A stretch of 64,000 nucleotides of DNA from Nectonema munidae (lineage: Eukaryota > Nematomorpha > Nectonematoida > Nectonematidae), in assembly GCA_030549495.1 (NCBI GenBank), contig JAUIRK010000293.1:310001-374000 (forward strand), in the 5' to 3' direction. The number at the start of each line of letters is the position of its first letter. The stretch's first letter is position 1. A program made the translations under genes and the position numbers. This document shows, piece by piece, positions 23,192 through 38,100 of the stretch. The notes beneath the pieces are model-generated. The model ran no database searches. It had not been told where the DNA came from and saw only the letters and a program-made list of their open reading frames with translations.

Positions 23192-26100
23192 TCAAGCGAA
23201 ATACATCACCTTGTTCGTTTCGGCATTGATTGCAATGGGGCGCGAAAAGCCGGCTTCTGAGGCTTGTTGGCACGCCTCCGTCCTATTCAAAAAGAAGAAG
23301 AAGAAATAAGGCTTCTGTAAAATTAGAATAAACAACACATTTTATTTTGCAAATCCTGAGCAGCCATGCAATTATCATATTTCAAAATACAAAACTTCAG
23401 TAACCTTCTTCAGAATATTAAGGATTCTTCAGTTTGTAAATTCCATAATTTAAGTGTAAAACACGAATAAAAATAGCCAAAATGTGTATGTGGTATGAAT
23501 TATGTATACTTCTGAGAAAATTCTTAACCCAATAAGTGACGAGAAGGGGCGTAAACTTTTATTGTACAAAATTGGCTGAATTTATATGCCTTCAAACTTT
23601 GTAACTTTTCCATGCTAGTTGAATGCACCTATCATAACAAAAACCGTCAATCAAAATCTGATAATATTATGAATATGCCTAACTTAGTGTTTATTTAAAT
23701 GAGATACACTTTTGAATTTTTTTAATCAAATATATATTGGAATCCATAACACCTATGTAGACACATTTTTCAGTAAACATGACCAATCTTTAGCAAGTGA
23801 CAATCAAAATTTTGATACATAATAAAATTGCATATAAAACTCACTCAAATTTTAAATAAAATTACTTTTTTACATCAAATCGACCATGTTGATTTTATTT
23901 CTCGAATCAGTTTTTGCAATTAAAGTGTCAATTAGGGCTTCGGAGATGGAGCCGACGAAGCCAAATGATTTGTTTACATTGAGCCGGAGCTGTAGCCTGA
24001 AAGATTAAAAATATAGCTCATATGTCTGGCTCCAGGCAACTTAAATACATAGTTGTTTCGGAAGGATATATAGTCAAAATCTGAACGATTTCTATTTTTC
24101 CTATAATTTATCCAAATTTTAATCTCCTAAAGCTTCAAAATGAAATTAGATGAGAATATAAATATTGTAAAAATAAAACTTTTAGCACCACAATTCATTA
24201 TTGCTGCATTAAAAAATCTTATCTTAATTTATTATTAATTATAAAATATTTTTGTAAGGGTAAGTGGTAGGGTATCATGGGTGTCTTTTTATTGACAAAG
24301 CCCTAATACACTCCAATGCCTAGGTATAAACAAACTGCCATCGACAAAAAATCAAATGAAAGATTTCTAGTTTCTGATCCAACTCTTTAATCAACTATAG
24401 TCCAAAACAGTCTATTATTGAAAAGTTTAAAGTCATTTTATTAGATGTATTCAATATTAGTATGATACCTAATACAATTTTTAATGTATTTAAATTTCTT
24501 AATCATTCTAAAATAATATATTTTTTTATATTTTAGAAAATGGGGGTTTTGAAACAGAAATATATCAAACTTAAAACTTATGCTTTTATCAGATAAAAAT
24601 GATAAAAAGGAATGCTTTTATCATAAATGATTTATATAAACAAAATAAGCACTAATAAAAATGTGAATATACAAAGTATATAAATATGTATGGTGTGAGT
24701 GGTGGTGACATTTACATGAAATGGAGACATTTTCTAGTAAAACTTATACAACGCAGATGTAAGAGATTATTAGGGAAAATTTTCAGTGTTGGGAAACTTT
24801 CCTAGAACCTATAGTAGTTTTCACTACTTCTTTTTCTATATATCATATGCAAAAACTAACACACCGTGTATTGCATTCAATACATACCCTAATAATTAAC
24901 ATACATTACGTAGATATGTATATTAATAGATCTCTTTTCTGCATCTGTAATATTAAGTAAATTTTCTTATAATACGTTAGTTGAAATATATGTACATCAA
25001 TATTATATATCTAGAAATTGGAAGTAAATAAAGCTTCCAAGGCCGAAAGGTAAGCTTTCTTAGAGAGCTGGACTAGGAAGAACTTATACATTTTTGTCTC
25101 AAGGGAGTTTCATAGAGGCGGAAATTAAAGTGTAGATAATCTTTATCAATTGTAAGCATATAATAAAACAATTATATAATCTAGTTTTCCAGATATTTTA
25201 TAAGTAGTATGACTACAATAATTTTTTATTAATGATTAAAAAAGTTGAAGGAGCTGGAGACTAAAATATTTCTGCTCCGGGGCTGGAAGTCAGACAATTT
25301 TTTCTGGCTCCGAAACCCTGATGTCAATCAAATTTACAATTCACGCCTGAAAATTTGTATGTCTCAAAGAATCAATCGATTTTGCGGTTTACGCCTAAAA
25401 AGTATGTTTTAAATAAAATAAAAATTTTATTACCAAATCTAGAATGTTGATTTCATTTCTCAACTTAGTTGCAATTAGGGTTTGAAAATTTCTAAAAGTG
25501 TCATTTAAACTTGCGATTTTTGTCTGAAAATTGTCTTGAAAAAAATTGAGTCACATTTCAAATATAATATATTTTTGTATACTAAATCGACGACGCTCGT
25601 TTAATTTTCGGGTTCAGTATTTGCAATTAGGGTTTGAATTTTGAAAATGCCTAAAAGTGTCATTAAAATTTGTGGTTTTTGTTTGAAAATTGTCTCGAAA
25701 AACATTCATTCAAATTTTGAATATAATAGATGTTTGTATACCAAATCGACCATCCTGGTTTCATTTCTGGAATCAGTTTGCTTATTTAGTGTCGAAAATA
25801 TCAATCAAATTTGCTTTTATCGCCTGAAAATCTATTTTAAAAAACGTTCATCCATATTTTAAGTGAATTATTTTTATTGACCATGCTGATTCTTGGTTCA
25901 GTTTTGACCATAACTGTGAAAAATATGTAAAAGTGGTAATAGAATTAGCTATGTATGTCTGAAAATGATCTCAACAAATTACTTTGAATCTAGCCCTCAT
26001 ATTTTGCATGTTTACACTTTTTTAAAGGATAAATACTGCAAGGTTGGGAACCCACCCCTGTTTTTAGGGGCATATGATGCCTTCCCAAAAAAGTTTTAGT

Positions 26101-29100
26101 CGAATACTAATTGAAAAATGAAAGAATTAAATGAAGGCTTACAGTTCATGGTCTTTGTCAACGAGATGGTAGCGTGCTCTGAAAGCCACTAAATGCGCGT
26201 AGTAGGCTGGAGCCGGAATAGACACACTACGTGTACAGCGCACATACGTGTGACACAACTGATAAGTCAACTGCTGTATCTCATCCGAAGTGAAGTTGTT
26301 ATCATCCCATAGAATGTGATAATGTGACGGACGGCTTGTTCCCTGCAGAATTGTAATAAACGACACATTCATTAAATCAAATAATAAAAATAAAGCACTT
26401 AAATAAAATAAAAATTCACCCAAATGCCAACAAAAGATTAAAACAGAAACAAAATGTAAAAAATATTTTTACAATCTTTTGGTTTCATTTTAATAACCTA
26501 TTAGTTGGCATTAGAGGCAAGCTATTAAGTTTTCTATAATCCCCTTTCCTAATAAATTATTAATTATTATTAGAGCATGAAATATTTTAAAATTAGCTTT
26601 ATCTTTCAGGATATAATAACACTTTTATAGTTTACCAGCAACGATCTTATTCCAGTGCATCATTAAAAGGTAAACAGTTTTTTTTATTTCGAACTTTTCA
26701 CGAGATCAATTATGGGAGAATTTATGTTCAACAATCAACGAGTCAAAATTTTTTACATAAATTTAAGAATGTTCTATTTAAATAAACAATTATAAAAATG
26801 AAATATTTTTATATGCTTTGTGAACTCTACAATATATAAAATCAGTTGCAAAACTTTTACCATTAAAATTCAACAATTTTTAAAACAAATTTTTTTTTGT
26901 TAATTATTTTTTGGTCTTTGGACGATCATATAAAGTGTTATAAAAAGATATTATTCATGCAAATTGATTTTGAAAAATAATCATGATGTTAGAAGTATTT
27001 GTTAAAACTTTAGTGTATATTTCGGATTTTTAATTACTTATATCACATATTGGGAAGTTAAAAGAAAGCATAACTTCATCGTGATCTAATCAAATAGAGG
27101 ATAATCAAAACAGGAGCAAATAACCGACCAAAAAAGAACATCATGAGAAGCCAACTCACAAATACGATTATAACAGACATGATAAATGGTATAAACAAAA
27201 TAAAAATATAATATATGGAAAACATTTAAGAAAAAAGGAAGTTATAATGACAGAAGAACAGAGAGAATATAAATAAAAATGTAATGTGAGTAAATACAGA
27301 AAAAAAACAAAAAAAGTTAGAAAAATAAGAAGTTTACGGGAAGTTTTACAATAGGTCCAATATAAGCTTTAATACTATTTGATATAAATTTAGATATATT
27401 TGAAAAAATTGAATACTATACACGACTTTCTGAACAAACTTTTGATGTTTCCAACATACTATTTTATTATGGAGTATGCTAGTGTTTATAAAATGCATTT
27501 AAATAGAAAGAGCAAGAAATTAAAAGTTGGAATTTATATAAACCCAGTTATAATAAACTACAAATTTTTATGCAAAGAACAATTTTTCTAATTACTAGAA
27601 GTTTATTTTGCAGTAATTATTGAGTGTGATACTAGAAAGAGAAAAAAAACCAAAAGAATAAAAACATGTAATTTTTGACGAATATTCACATTCATGTCCT
27701 ATTCGCATCTAAGCCACCTTGATAATAATAGGCATATTTGAATTTACATCAATATTATCAATATAACTACCAAAATTAGTTTGGTTAGTTATATTCAGTT
27801 ACTTTAGACCAGTGTTTCTCAAACTTCTCTACTCAACGCCCCCAAAGCATCATTTTTTAAGAAACACCGCCTTTCCTATAAAATATCATTTAATAGAAAA
27901 TGATTTCTTTTACAATAAAAAATATATTAAAAAACTAATACAAACTTTTATAATGTATGATACATAATAATGGGGAAATGAAGTATTTTTACGCAACATT
28001 TGTCATGCTTTTCTTCCATGTGAAAACGAGACTTATTGTTCGTCTTCTAAATTTTGATTTGAAATTACTGAAAAAATTTTAACAGTACCGCTTTTCTTTT
28101 TATCTAACCGTTTCTAATTTTATTCAATTTACCTACTAAGTAAATCCATTTTCTACAATACCGTAGCAAAAAGGAATTAAAAGTCGTAGCCATTTTTTAA
28201 TAAGGAAGCTTTTTTGTTTTGAAAAGGGATACGCCTTTTTGTATCGCAATTAAACCTATTCATCCAAATAATCGAATGAAATTTCCATTTTTCTTAAGGA
28301 ATTTAATTTATAGCAGAAGATTTAAAAAAATATATAGCATTAAACGTATTCCAAATTTTAAAAACTTTCATATAAAATGTCCAAAATAAATTCCTTTGGC
28401 CCACTTCCGTCCACTTTGAGAAGCACTAGTTTAAATTATAAATGATCAATTTATTAATTATACTTATACTTATTTAGTAAATTAGATTAGTTAGTGTTAT
28501 TGCGTCATAAAATCTAAATTTTATAACAAAATAAATATTCACAATAATTTTAGCGAAGCCTTGATAGAAAGCTCGAAATTCTGTCTTTTCCTTTTGATGT
28601 TTTAACTTATCACAATTTCAGCTTTAATGTCATTTTCAATAGGGGTCGTGATTTCTCATCGCTTCACAATTATTTAGAACAGGTATAAAAAGAAAGCATG
28701 AGTTACCTGAATTCCAGCATGACTACAAAGGTAGAAGTCAAATTCGGTAGGATGAGTGATTCCGGTATCTACAGTTGTTCCAGCCGGAATGTTTCCACTT
28801 TTTCCAATCTAAAAACACAAAATAAAATTTCACCGATTTTATTAGGTCATAAAGCTCACAACAATCATTTTCAGTACAGAAAAATACCTAAAGTTTTCTA
28901 TGATAATAAACACCTACGCACAAATATTTGGAATTCGTGAGAAATTGCTTGACCCGCGCGAACGGGACTCGTAGAGATTTATTAATGGCTAGTTTACATT
29001 TTAATGTTATCAGAATAATTATATAAGAAGGCAGACTGAAACCTTTTCCTTCAAACATCATTTTAACTAGAAAAGTTGAAGAAAGGAATCTATGGACCCT

Positions 29101-32100
29101 AATTTTGAGAAAGTGCGAACCCTAATGAAATTTAAAGAAGTACTTTTGCACGGAATTTTTAATAGATAAAATATACAATTAATAATTTTGAATAAATTAA
29201 AAAAGAAAATAATCAGAAATTTTTATCAATGAAAAAAGAATTATTTTAAGATGGTATTTATAATGAATCAATTTAATATAAATAAATTTCAATTATCAAA
29301 GGATTCTAAAGAAAAAAAATATTAGCTGTGGCTGAGAACATTTGCACTCTCCTGTATATGTTTATATAAAATATTATTTCAAATTGATACAAAATATTTC
29401 GTTTCCTTAATATTTTATTTCAACGTGTGCTCTATAACTAGCTCAAAGGTTAAGTCCTTTTCCAAATTAAATATAATGTGTCTCTTTGCAATATAAAAAT
29501 CTTAAATGTGGCTCTTATAGACTTTATGTATGCCTTAGAGTACTACGCGGAGTAGGTATACACGAACGGAAAAACAGGTACCCACATACAATTTTTTGCA
29601 AGGCGATCGGGCATGGAAACTTTGAATGCCGGTATAAAATATTTTGTTTTATCTTAATTAATGTGTAAATTGTAAAGCTAGTCTTCCCAGCACGCTGAAG
29701 TCTAGCCGGTTTTTACCACTATGACATTTAATCTCTCATTATTTTGCGTCTCCATTCATCTCTATTTTGCTCGTCCCTTAATGCTAAATGTCTTTTGCTC
29801 TTGTAAAACTGTTTGGAAACAATTAGAAAGAAACGTGTGATATACTTTTAAATTCAGTATTAAACAGACTATTCGGTAGAAAGATTTTTACATATTGGTT
29901 ATCAGTACAGCTAGTTAAAATTTTTTTTATAGCTTAGATGGTAAAATAGTAAATATGGGAATGGATCACATTGAAAACCATTTAAGAACCTACTTGACAG
30001 ATTTTCCTAAGAAGAATTAGAAATAGTTTAGCCCCAATTATTGTCTCGAAGCTCCCTCTCTCCAGTTTTACTCAAATCCCTGACTTAAAGTCTGATCAAA
30101 AATATATGTTGATTAAAGAATTATTCAGAATATTTAAAATAAATCAAAGAAACTCAGAAAGGAAATCCTCCAATTTTCTAGTAATCAAATCAGAAATCAT
30201 GTTATTTGCACCTTGGCTTTGAAGTGTAGCCTTTAGCTTCCTCCTTGTCCTCCCACAACCCCTTGCAAATGTTATTCAAACAATAGAACAAGCTAAAGTA
30301 TTTTGCATCAGATAGTTTATTTAAATTATTGAACTTTTTAAAAAGGCTTTTTATTTCATACACTTGTCCAAAGCCATTGGTCAAAAATTTCCCCTTGATC
30401 AAGCCTAGAGACTACCTATCCCATTATACCTTAAGGATCTAGGTTGAAAGCAGAAAGAAAGTGCTCACCTGTTCTTTCTTATCGGCGCAGAAGAGTCGAG
30501 TGTGGTGACGTTTTTGGACGGCGACAAAAGTTATTCCTGGTTGATAGCCTATCTCCAACTTCATGCACGCTTCTCGGATCGCCCTCAGCTCGTAATGCAA
30601 GACCTGGCTGAATTGTCCTTCGCTTACGCCATCTCGGTAATAGATGATGCGCGCGGGCTTGAAACGTGTAGAACGATAGAATTGTATCAAGAGTTCCTTG
30701 ACCATTTTAGCGAGATCTGAGATGATTTCTTGTCGGTGCGTTTGAATTCGCACGGAAGCCGAGTATCTGGATGGATGAGCGTCCATACTACCAACCAACT
30801 AGAGAAAAACATATCAACACTTGCATGATCATAAAACGAAAAAAATAAAACCTAAGGTTTCCAGCTACGAAAAATTGACGTGCGCTAGAGAAAAGTAAAG
30901 CGAAGAATATCATCAAAAATAATAATCGATTCAACATAAAATCGAATAGTAAAATAATAAAATTTTAATGTTGATTTACGGAAGGAGTTCGCACGTATTT
31001 AGCACAACCACAGCACGGTGTTAACTAGCCCCTATACTAGCCATCAAACAACCCCTTCCCAATTGAAAAAACAAAGCTTTCATAATTGAGTTTGCAAAAT
31101 ATTTTTGAATGTGAGACATTTTAATTTTATGCCGTTTACGCTTAATTTTATAATCTCAATCAGAAATTTGTGGTTAACACATGGCACAACTGGGTGATAT
31201 AAATTGCGTATTATTACAAATTAGTATATCGATACAACACCGAAAAAAACGCATTTATCCGAATCTTTTTCTCAAGAATAATCTTGACAAAATACCATGT
31301 CAACTCTTTAGCAATTCAACACATGTTTTTGCAGCACTGCATTGTTCATTTTAATTTTTGGATTTTAAAAAAATAATAATAAACGTTCGATTAATATAAT
31401 CTTCAAATTCTTGTATGGAAATGAGCTAAAGTTAAAAGTATTTCTTTCATAATGTGTCAATTTTTTTAAAAATGGAAAAAATTGACAGAATTAGATGTAA
31501 CGCTAAAACAATAAGGTTAGATGGAGTTTATCTTGTTCAGATTATCGAGATAAGAACGAAAACAAATATTAGATGTGATTGCCAAAACTACTTTGCTTAT
31601 GTGGCAAGAAATATATATGGATTGATTGGACACCAGTTCAAAACAGTGTTTGAATTGCAAAAGGGTAGGACGAAATTAAAATGGTGTATATGAATTAATA
31701 ACATCATTAAACTTCGACTAGATGGAAAGAGATCCTAAACTCAAAGGGATTAAAAGTATTATTTAAAAGTTAAGCACGTCTCTTAAAAGGTATTGGAGTT
31801 TTTTATGTATCGTATGGAATCGCTGCAATACAAATATACACTTTAAAGGCTATTTTCCCAGCACTGATAGGAGTATAAATAAAAAAAGTGTGTTTGCTTA
31901 GTTATTTTACATACTATAACACCTTTTTTAAAATAAAAAAATTAAAAAAAGAGACTACCAACCAACAATGTTTACTCGCTTAATAAAAATGCCTTCATTT
32001 ATAAACTAATGACATACGTAAAGATCAAATAATTAGTTATAAAAATATTTTTGTCAATCTAATATCTTTTAGATCACAGTAGTCTTCATGTATATCATGT

Positions 32101-35100
32101 TAATACTGCTAAAAATGTTTGAAGAAATGAAATGTTTAATGCAAAAATTATTCAAAAGTGCTATAAATTTCTATCATCTCACTCACTCCAATTTTTTGAA
32201 ATTAATTTTTGAATATTAAAATCGATTTAATAGATTTCTACATACCAAATTCTAAAAAAAAATAAGACGAAAATATAAAAAAAAAATTGAAAGCCAATAC
32301 ATTTATAGGGTGTGACTTTTTACCGATATAACACGAAATCTTGAATTTTTTAAACAAATTAAAATAATGCAATCCTAAGAAATTTTTAGAACTAGACAAG
32401 GATATGGGTTTAATACGCCTGAATGAAAATAACCGAAACACATATTCTAAAGTTTTGAACGTTCTATCGAGAGTATACAAATAAAAAGAATTATAAAAGG
32501 TAAAATTCAATGGATTGGTATTAGTCTCCATAAGCACTATAATGAATTAGCTAAAGTCCTGGATTAAAATATAGAAAAGAATTAATCAATCAAAATAGTA
32601 ACGGAAAGGAAATAAATAATTGAATTGTCAAATAGGAATTTAATAAATGATTAGGAAATAATTGGATGGCATTAAACAAAGATGCTTACTAAGTCGTAGA
32701 AGAACAATATTATATAATGACGTAAAATTACAGCAGCAATGGAGGGTTTTTTATTGTCACCAGCAGGTGGGTGAGTGACGTCAGCTCCAAGAAATATGAC
32801 AGGCTCGTTGAAAATTTTTGGACGAATATTTGGCACAAGGATATTGTTTATGCCACCGAGCTTGACGTTTATCTTCAGACAGAGATTGGATAGCGTTTGA
32901 GGAGAGGTTTTGTTCACATTTTTAGCCTGAACACATTGTGTAGCCATTCCAAGGACAGTATCTCCAACTCTCTTAACCTCAGCTTAACAGTTAAAGAAGA
33001 AACAATAATATTCACATATTTTATTTTGGCTAGAATGCTACTTTTTGCCATTACTGTATCTATCAATATGTATATATTTATATCTTCCAAAACATCAAGA
33101 GATGGAACACGGGAGACCACCCTTTATATTTTTTTATTATCTTTCGATACCTCAAAAGGACGTGCAACAACTCGTCAAAAGTTTATTCATTATAATCTAT
33201 TACATATTAATTAATGCATTATAATAAAGTTTGCTCCACGCTTGATGAAATAACAAAAGTAGGGAAACGAGGGAGTAAAAATCCGTGCGTTATTATAAAA
33301 GTATTCTCGTGTATTAATTTAAGTTATTTATTTTAAAGTGAAAAGTATAAATGGAGGTTTGAAAGCAAAACAGCACTTTAAACTACCAGATATAAATCTT
33401 AGAAAACGAGTGGGTAAGTATAGGGGTCATTTAATTTAAATTTATAATGTAGCCGTATATGTAAGGTATACTTGAAAAACTTTCCTAAATAGTTTCCTGT
33501 TAAGAGATACCGTTTTATCTAAAAACGATTGTAAACGCATTGGAAGTATAGAGAGATCATTGGATTTAGAAATATTACATTAAAATGTGAAATTTCTATG
33601 CAAATTTTCATTGATAGTTGGTTTTCTCGAGTTCATCAAAACTATATAGTATAGAGTATGACTGGCAACATGCTATAATTGATTATCTTTCAAATCTATT
33701 ATTATTATTATTATCTTATTTGATTATGAAAACTAACCCTTGACGCCAGTTGACTAAAGTATACGCCTAACAATAACTAAACGGCAGTTCAAATCTCAGC
33801 GAAAGAATCTCAAAGTGGGTTAGAACATAAAGTGAAACAAATTAGGCTTCACTTGGCGAAACAGGCCTTTCACAGAGTGTAAGTTTAACCTACAAATTGT
33901 AACATATCTTGTATGCACAATTTTAAGTATATAAAAAGACTCCTTCAAAAATTATATAAAGATATGATATTAGGTTTATATATGGTTCATATTATATATA
34001 TAAACATGGATATTAGGGAAATTATAGAACTTACCATAAACAGGAGTTTTGCCGGGCAAAACAACAACCACAAGTTGAAGGCCTTGAAAAGTTGTTTTCA
34101 GGTAACGAAACATAGGCTCAACTTGTTCAGGCTTCTCAGCATACTTGCAAAAGCAGGGTTGACCAATGATAGGCATTCCAGCATCGTTAGAGATCTTATG
34201 GAGTTGTTGAGTGAAATTTCTTAGTGCATCCTCTTTACAAACCTTTTGAGCAGCAAAACATGCAATAGCCCAAACACGTATCTCAATTCCCGTGTGAAAT
34301 TGCTTGCCGCGCATATCCCAGACCCCTTGATTGGGTATGGCCTGCTGGCGAGTTCTTCCGCCATATTGGATCTTTGGTGGTGGGAGCACACGGCCTCTCA
34401 CTTCGGTCATCACATTGACCACACTCACACCAAAGTCTTGAATGAAAGTGTCGTTGTTGAAATCCGCCTTGCGCATCAAAATATTTATTTCCTTTTCTCG
34501 GTCCGGTGCCGAGCGGGCAGTGGCTTTGATCATGGTTGAAGTCTGCATATCCGTTAGCTTCTTGATACATCTTTGACCAGCGACAATGTTGCATACTTCT
34601 AAGGGTAGATAGGTATGCTTGTGCTCTTGACCCACCTGTAGACAAGGTAAGTGAGGGTATAGCAACCTACGTCTATACTTGTCGGCAAAGTATTTAGCAA
34701 CTGTACACTCCACTGTCTGCCCACTTTCTAATTGTAAGGGGAATCTTAAAACAAAAATACGTTAGAAATTAGAGCTGTGCTCTAAAATGCTAAAAGAAAT
34801 TTAACATATACTCATTGCAATTTTTGATGAGAGTTCAATTCGATCTTCTGTCTTATCATTTGATTTTAAAACAAATAACCGTATTATAAGAAGAATTAAT
34901 ATTGTATATAACGGAAGACAGATTTAGAAGTTGTTATAAAAATGCTTTGCAAAGATTGAGAAAATTATTTAAAAAAAAAAGAAGAAATTTGATTTAAATA
35001 GTGATATTATTCACTTTAAGAGAGGCACCATCGATCAAAAAATCCAAATATATTATAAATAAATGGTCAAATTGAACGGAATAAAACTTTGAACATATGA

Positions 35101-38100
35101 GAACGTAATATTTCTTCTAATTTCTCACAGGCCACAAAGTCGGTAGGTGTAATATACTCCTATGTCAAAAGATGGCCTGTTTGATGAAGCATGGGATTGA
35201 GATATAGTCCTCTTAGTAAGATTACCCGATCATGAGACCTTCATGTTTTGGAAGATTATTCTTTCTTTGGATACAATATTAGCAATAAAAAAGTAAAAGA
35301 GGTTTGCCGAATGCTAAACTCCTAAAGATGCGAGTAATGGTAAAAAAAAGTGATACGATTGTAAATTAGCGGGTCTTCGAGTGACATTGCAAACACGGTA
35401 TTTTCGCTTCATTGTTCCGCAATGAGTAATCTCGATCTTTAAGCCTGAAAAAACATGGTAGCGGTGCTTCCAATAAAAAGTAAGGTTGGAAAATTACCTT
35501 TGATCTCTTTTGTAAATTTAACTCTTTGAGCATCACTCATACTTTTTTTGATGTCATTGATGTCTAAGATGTCAAGAACTTCACACATGAAGTCAATCAC
35601 AGGTTGAGATTTATAAAAGGCAGTGGCAGAAACTTAAGGAAATCAAAATAAAATATAATTCAAGAGATCACATAAAGAATATCATATAAGAAAAATAGGG
35701 GCGCTTTTCGTAGAAACAGAAAAGATTCGAAATTCAATACACTTGTAGTAGCATCCGAAGCGTATTTTGAGTTTATATTTTAAGACAAAGTTTTTAACGA
35801 AGCCATTTTTAAACCGTATTTTTCCAACTAAATTTTCTGTAATAAAACCTGTTCCGTATGCTATAGGCGTCTTATAAAATTATACACAAAACTAAGGTAG
35901 TCGTTTGCGCTATTTGACATTTGTGCTCACTTTCACTTGCGCCATCTGACATTTATGGACTCTTACACTGGCGCTATATGACATCTTCGCTCTCTTGCAC
36001 TTTCTTCATAAAATTCATAATTTCATGAATTTTTTTACTACAAAATATTTTACATTCATGATTTAAAATTACTCATTTTAAAACAAAAATATTTAGGAAA
36101 AAAGATTGTTTTTATAAAAAAATTTTTAAATACAATATCACAATTAAAAAATGACACGTGGGAAAATTATTTTCATTGATAAAATTTATTTTTGAAAACT
36201 CAAGAAACATGAGCAATTGTTTTTAAATAATAATTAACTTTCTACTATAATTATGATAATTTCAACTAAATTTGTAAGTTTCACATCCAAATTTTTTAAA
36301 ATTTGCTTTTAGAACTTTCGATATTCCGCGTGTATCTTGAGTAACTTTTAGTTTTGTTAAAGTAACATATAACTTCAATCGATCAAATAATTTCCTTTGG
36401 GTGGCGAGCTTGAAAATAGTGTTGAATAGCATTATGATAACGCTCACAACAATAGGTAATTGTTCGAATTACCGTTTTTGTCGGATAATGTAAAAAATAT
36501 ATAGTTCTCATTCCTGTTATGTAATTTTAATAGGATTACGTTTTAAAAATATTCTGAAAACAATGCATTTATTTGCTTGCAAATATTCATATTATTAGGA
36601 TATTTATTAGACAAAAATTTTCCTTTTTCAGGATGTTATATTTTTAATACGAAAAAAATGAATAGACTATTGGAATACTTTAGTGATAAATATTTTGATT
36701 GATGTGTAGGAATTTTATTTAATTAAATTAATTCCTATTATCCGAATGTATAAGTGTAGTTGTGAATTAGAAGTAATATAGAAAAGGGTATAAAAATATG
36801 AGTCTCTGTAGGTAAATAATTTTTTGATAGGTGGTAGATCTGGTAAAAAAAAAGATAAATTAATATTACCATCGATATTCAGCATCATCTTCCATTGAGA
36901 TGGTTTCACACTTTGATGAAAACCAAACCAAACCTCTCTTCCTCCGCCAAGAGGATGGTAGTAATCTTTAGGACAAGAGAAAAATGACCTGCCTACAGGT
37001 GTGTACCTAAGAGAAATTATATACGTGTCTATAGAGTTAATTAAGAAATACAAGATTTATACGCCTTAGAAGGAGAATTAGGTACTGCAAAGACGAGGCA
37101 ATACTTCTTTCGTAAAATTTTTCAATATAGCTATGTACGGTACTATTGCTATCTTTGCTTCAAAAGTATTCGGATGAATAAGTAGTGATAATTTGGAGAA
37201 TATGGTTACTATAAAAACACTTAATTAAAACTACTAACATAATTTTGCTTTGGATCTATATATATATAAATTTAATATATAGAGATCTGTTTGAAATCAC
37301 GCAGGCCCATTTCAGGATGGGCAAGTGGCGAAATATCGCTTTAATCTTCACTGAGTCTACGTGCTATTATTGAATTTTTCTTTCACTATCGTAACAATAT
37401 AACACTAATTTCATCGTTGTAATCATCAGTGAGATACACACGTAACGTTTACGCATCACTTACAGTTATGTACAATTGAATATAAAGAAAAATATTTTGA
37501 AATGTCTGCTGAAGTTTATAAAAAAATTATTTTCATTATTGATTGTACGTTCTCAAAATTATTAAGAGACGACCTTACTTTTTACTTATCATCTCATTTA
37601 TTCCTATAATAAAGGCATGGTAGGATTCGACTTGATTGATAGATTACTAGAAACCTATAGGCCAAACATAAATGCCAAAAAATAGTACTGTTCTTCCTTT
37701 ATCAACGTTGTCAATCTTTCAATTATAGCTGCATAAAAAGCACATTGCAAAGTTGATATAAGTAACAAAGTTTCGTGTTTAGATTTTAAAAGACGACTAT
37801 GTCTTTTGAAAGGGAACCTGGAAAAAATTCAAGCCGGTTATTCAATCACAAGCTTACATGAAGACGTCAGATTAGATCCAAAAAATCACATTTTAGAGCA
37901 AACAACGCAAGGTAGATGTAAAGTGTGTAAAAAATAGCTAAAATATGTGCAGAAAACATATAACATTTTTCTGTATGCCTAAAGAATAGAAAAAAGTTTC
38001 CAAATTTATGATTATTGATTTTTATTAAAGTTTTTTTATTTTTTGTAAGCAAAGAAAGATTCTTTTACATTTGAAAAATTATTAGAAAACTCCCAATGTT

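Noticed and set aside
33913-34539. Plus-strand open frames of about 100 codons
   Set aside because: They are antisense shadows of the large AGO1 exon 34744-34035, which encodes PAZ to MID residues.
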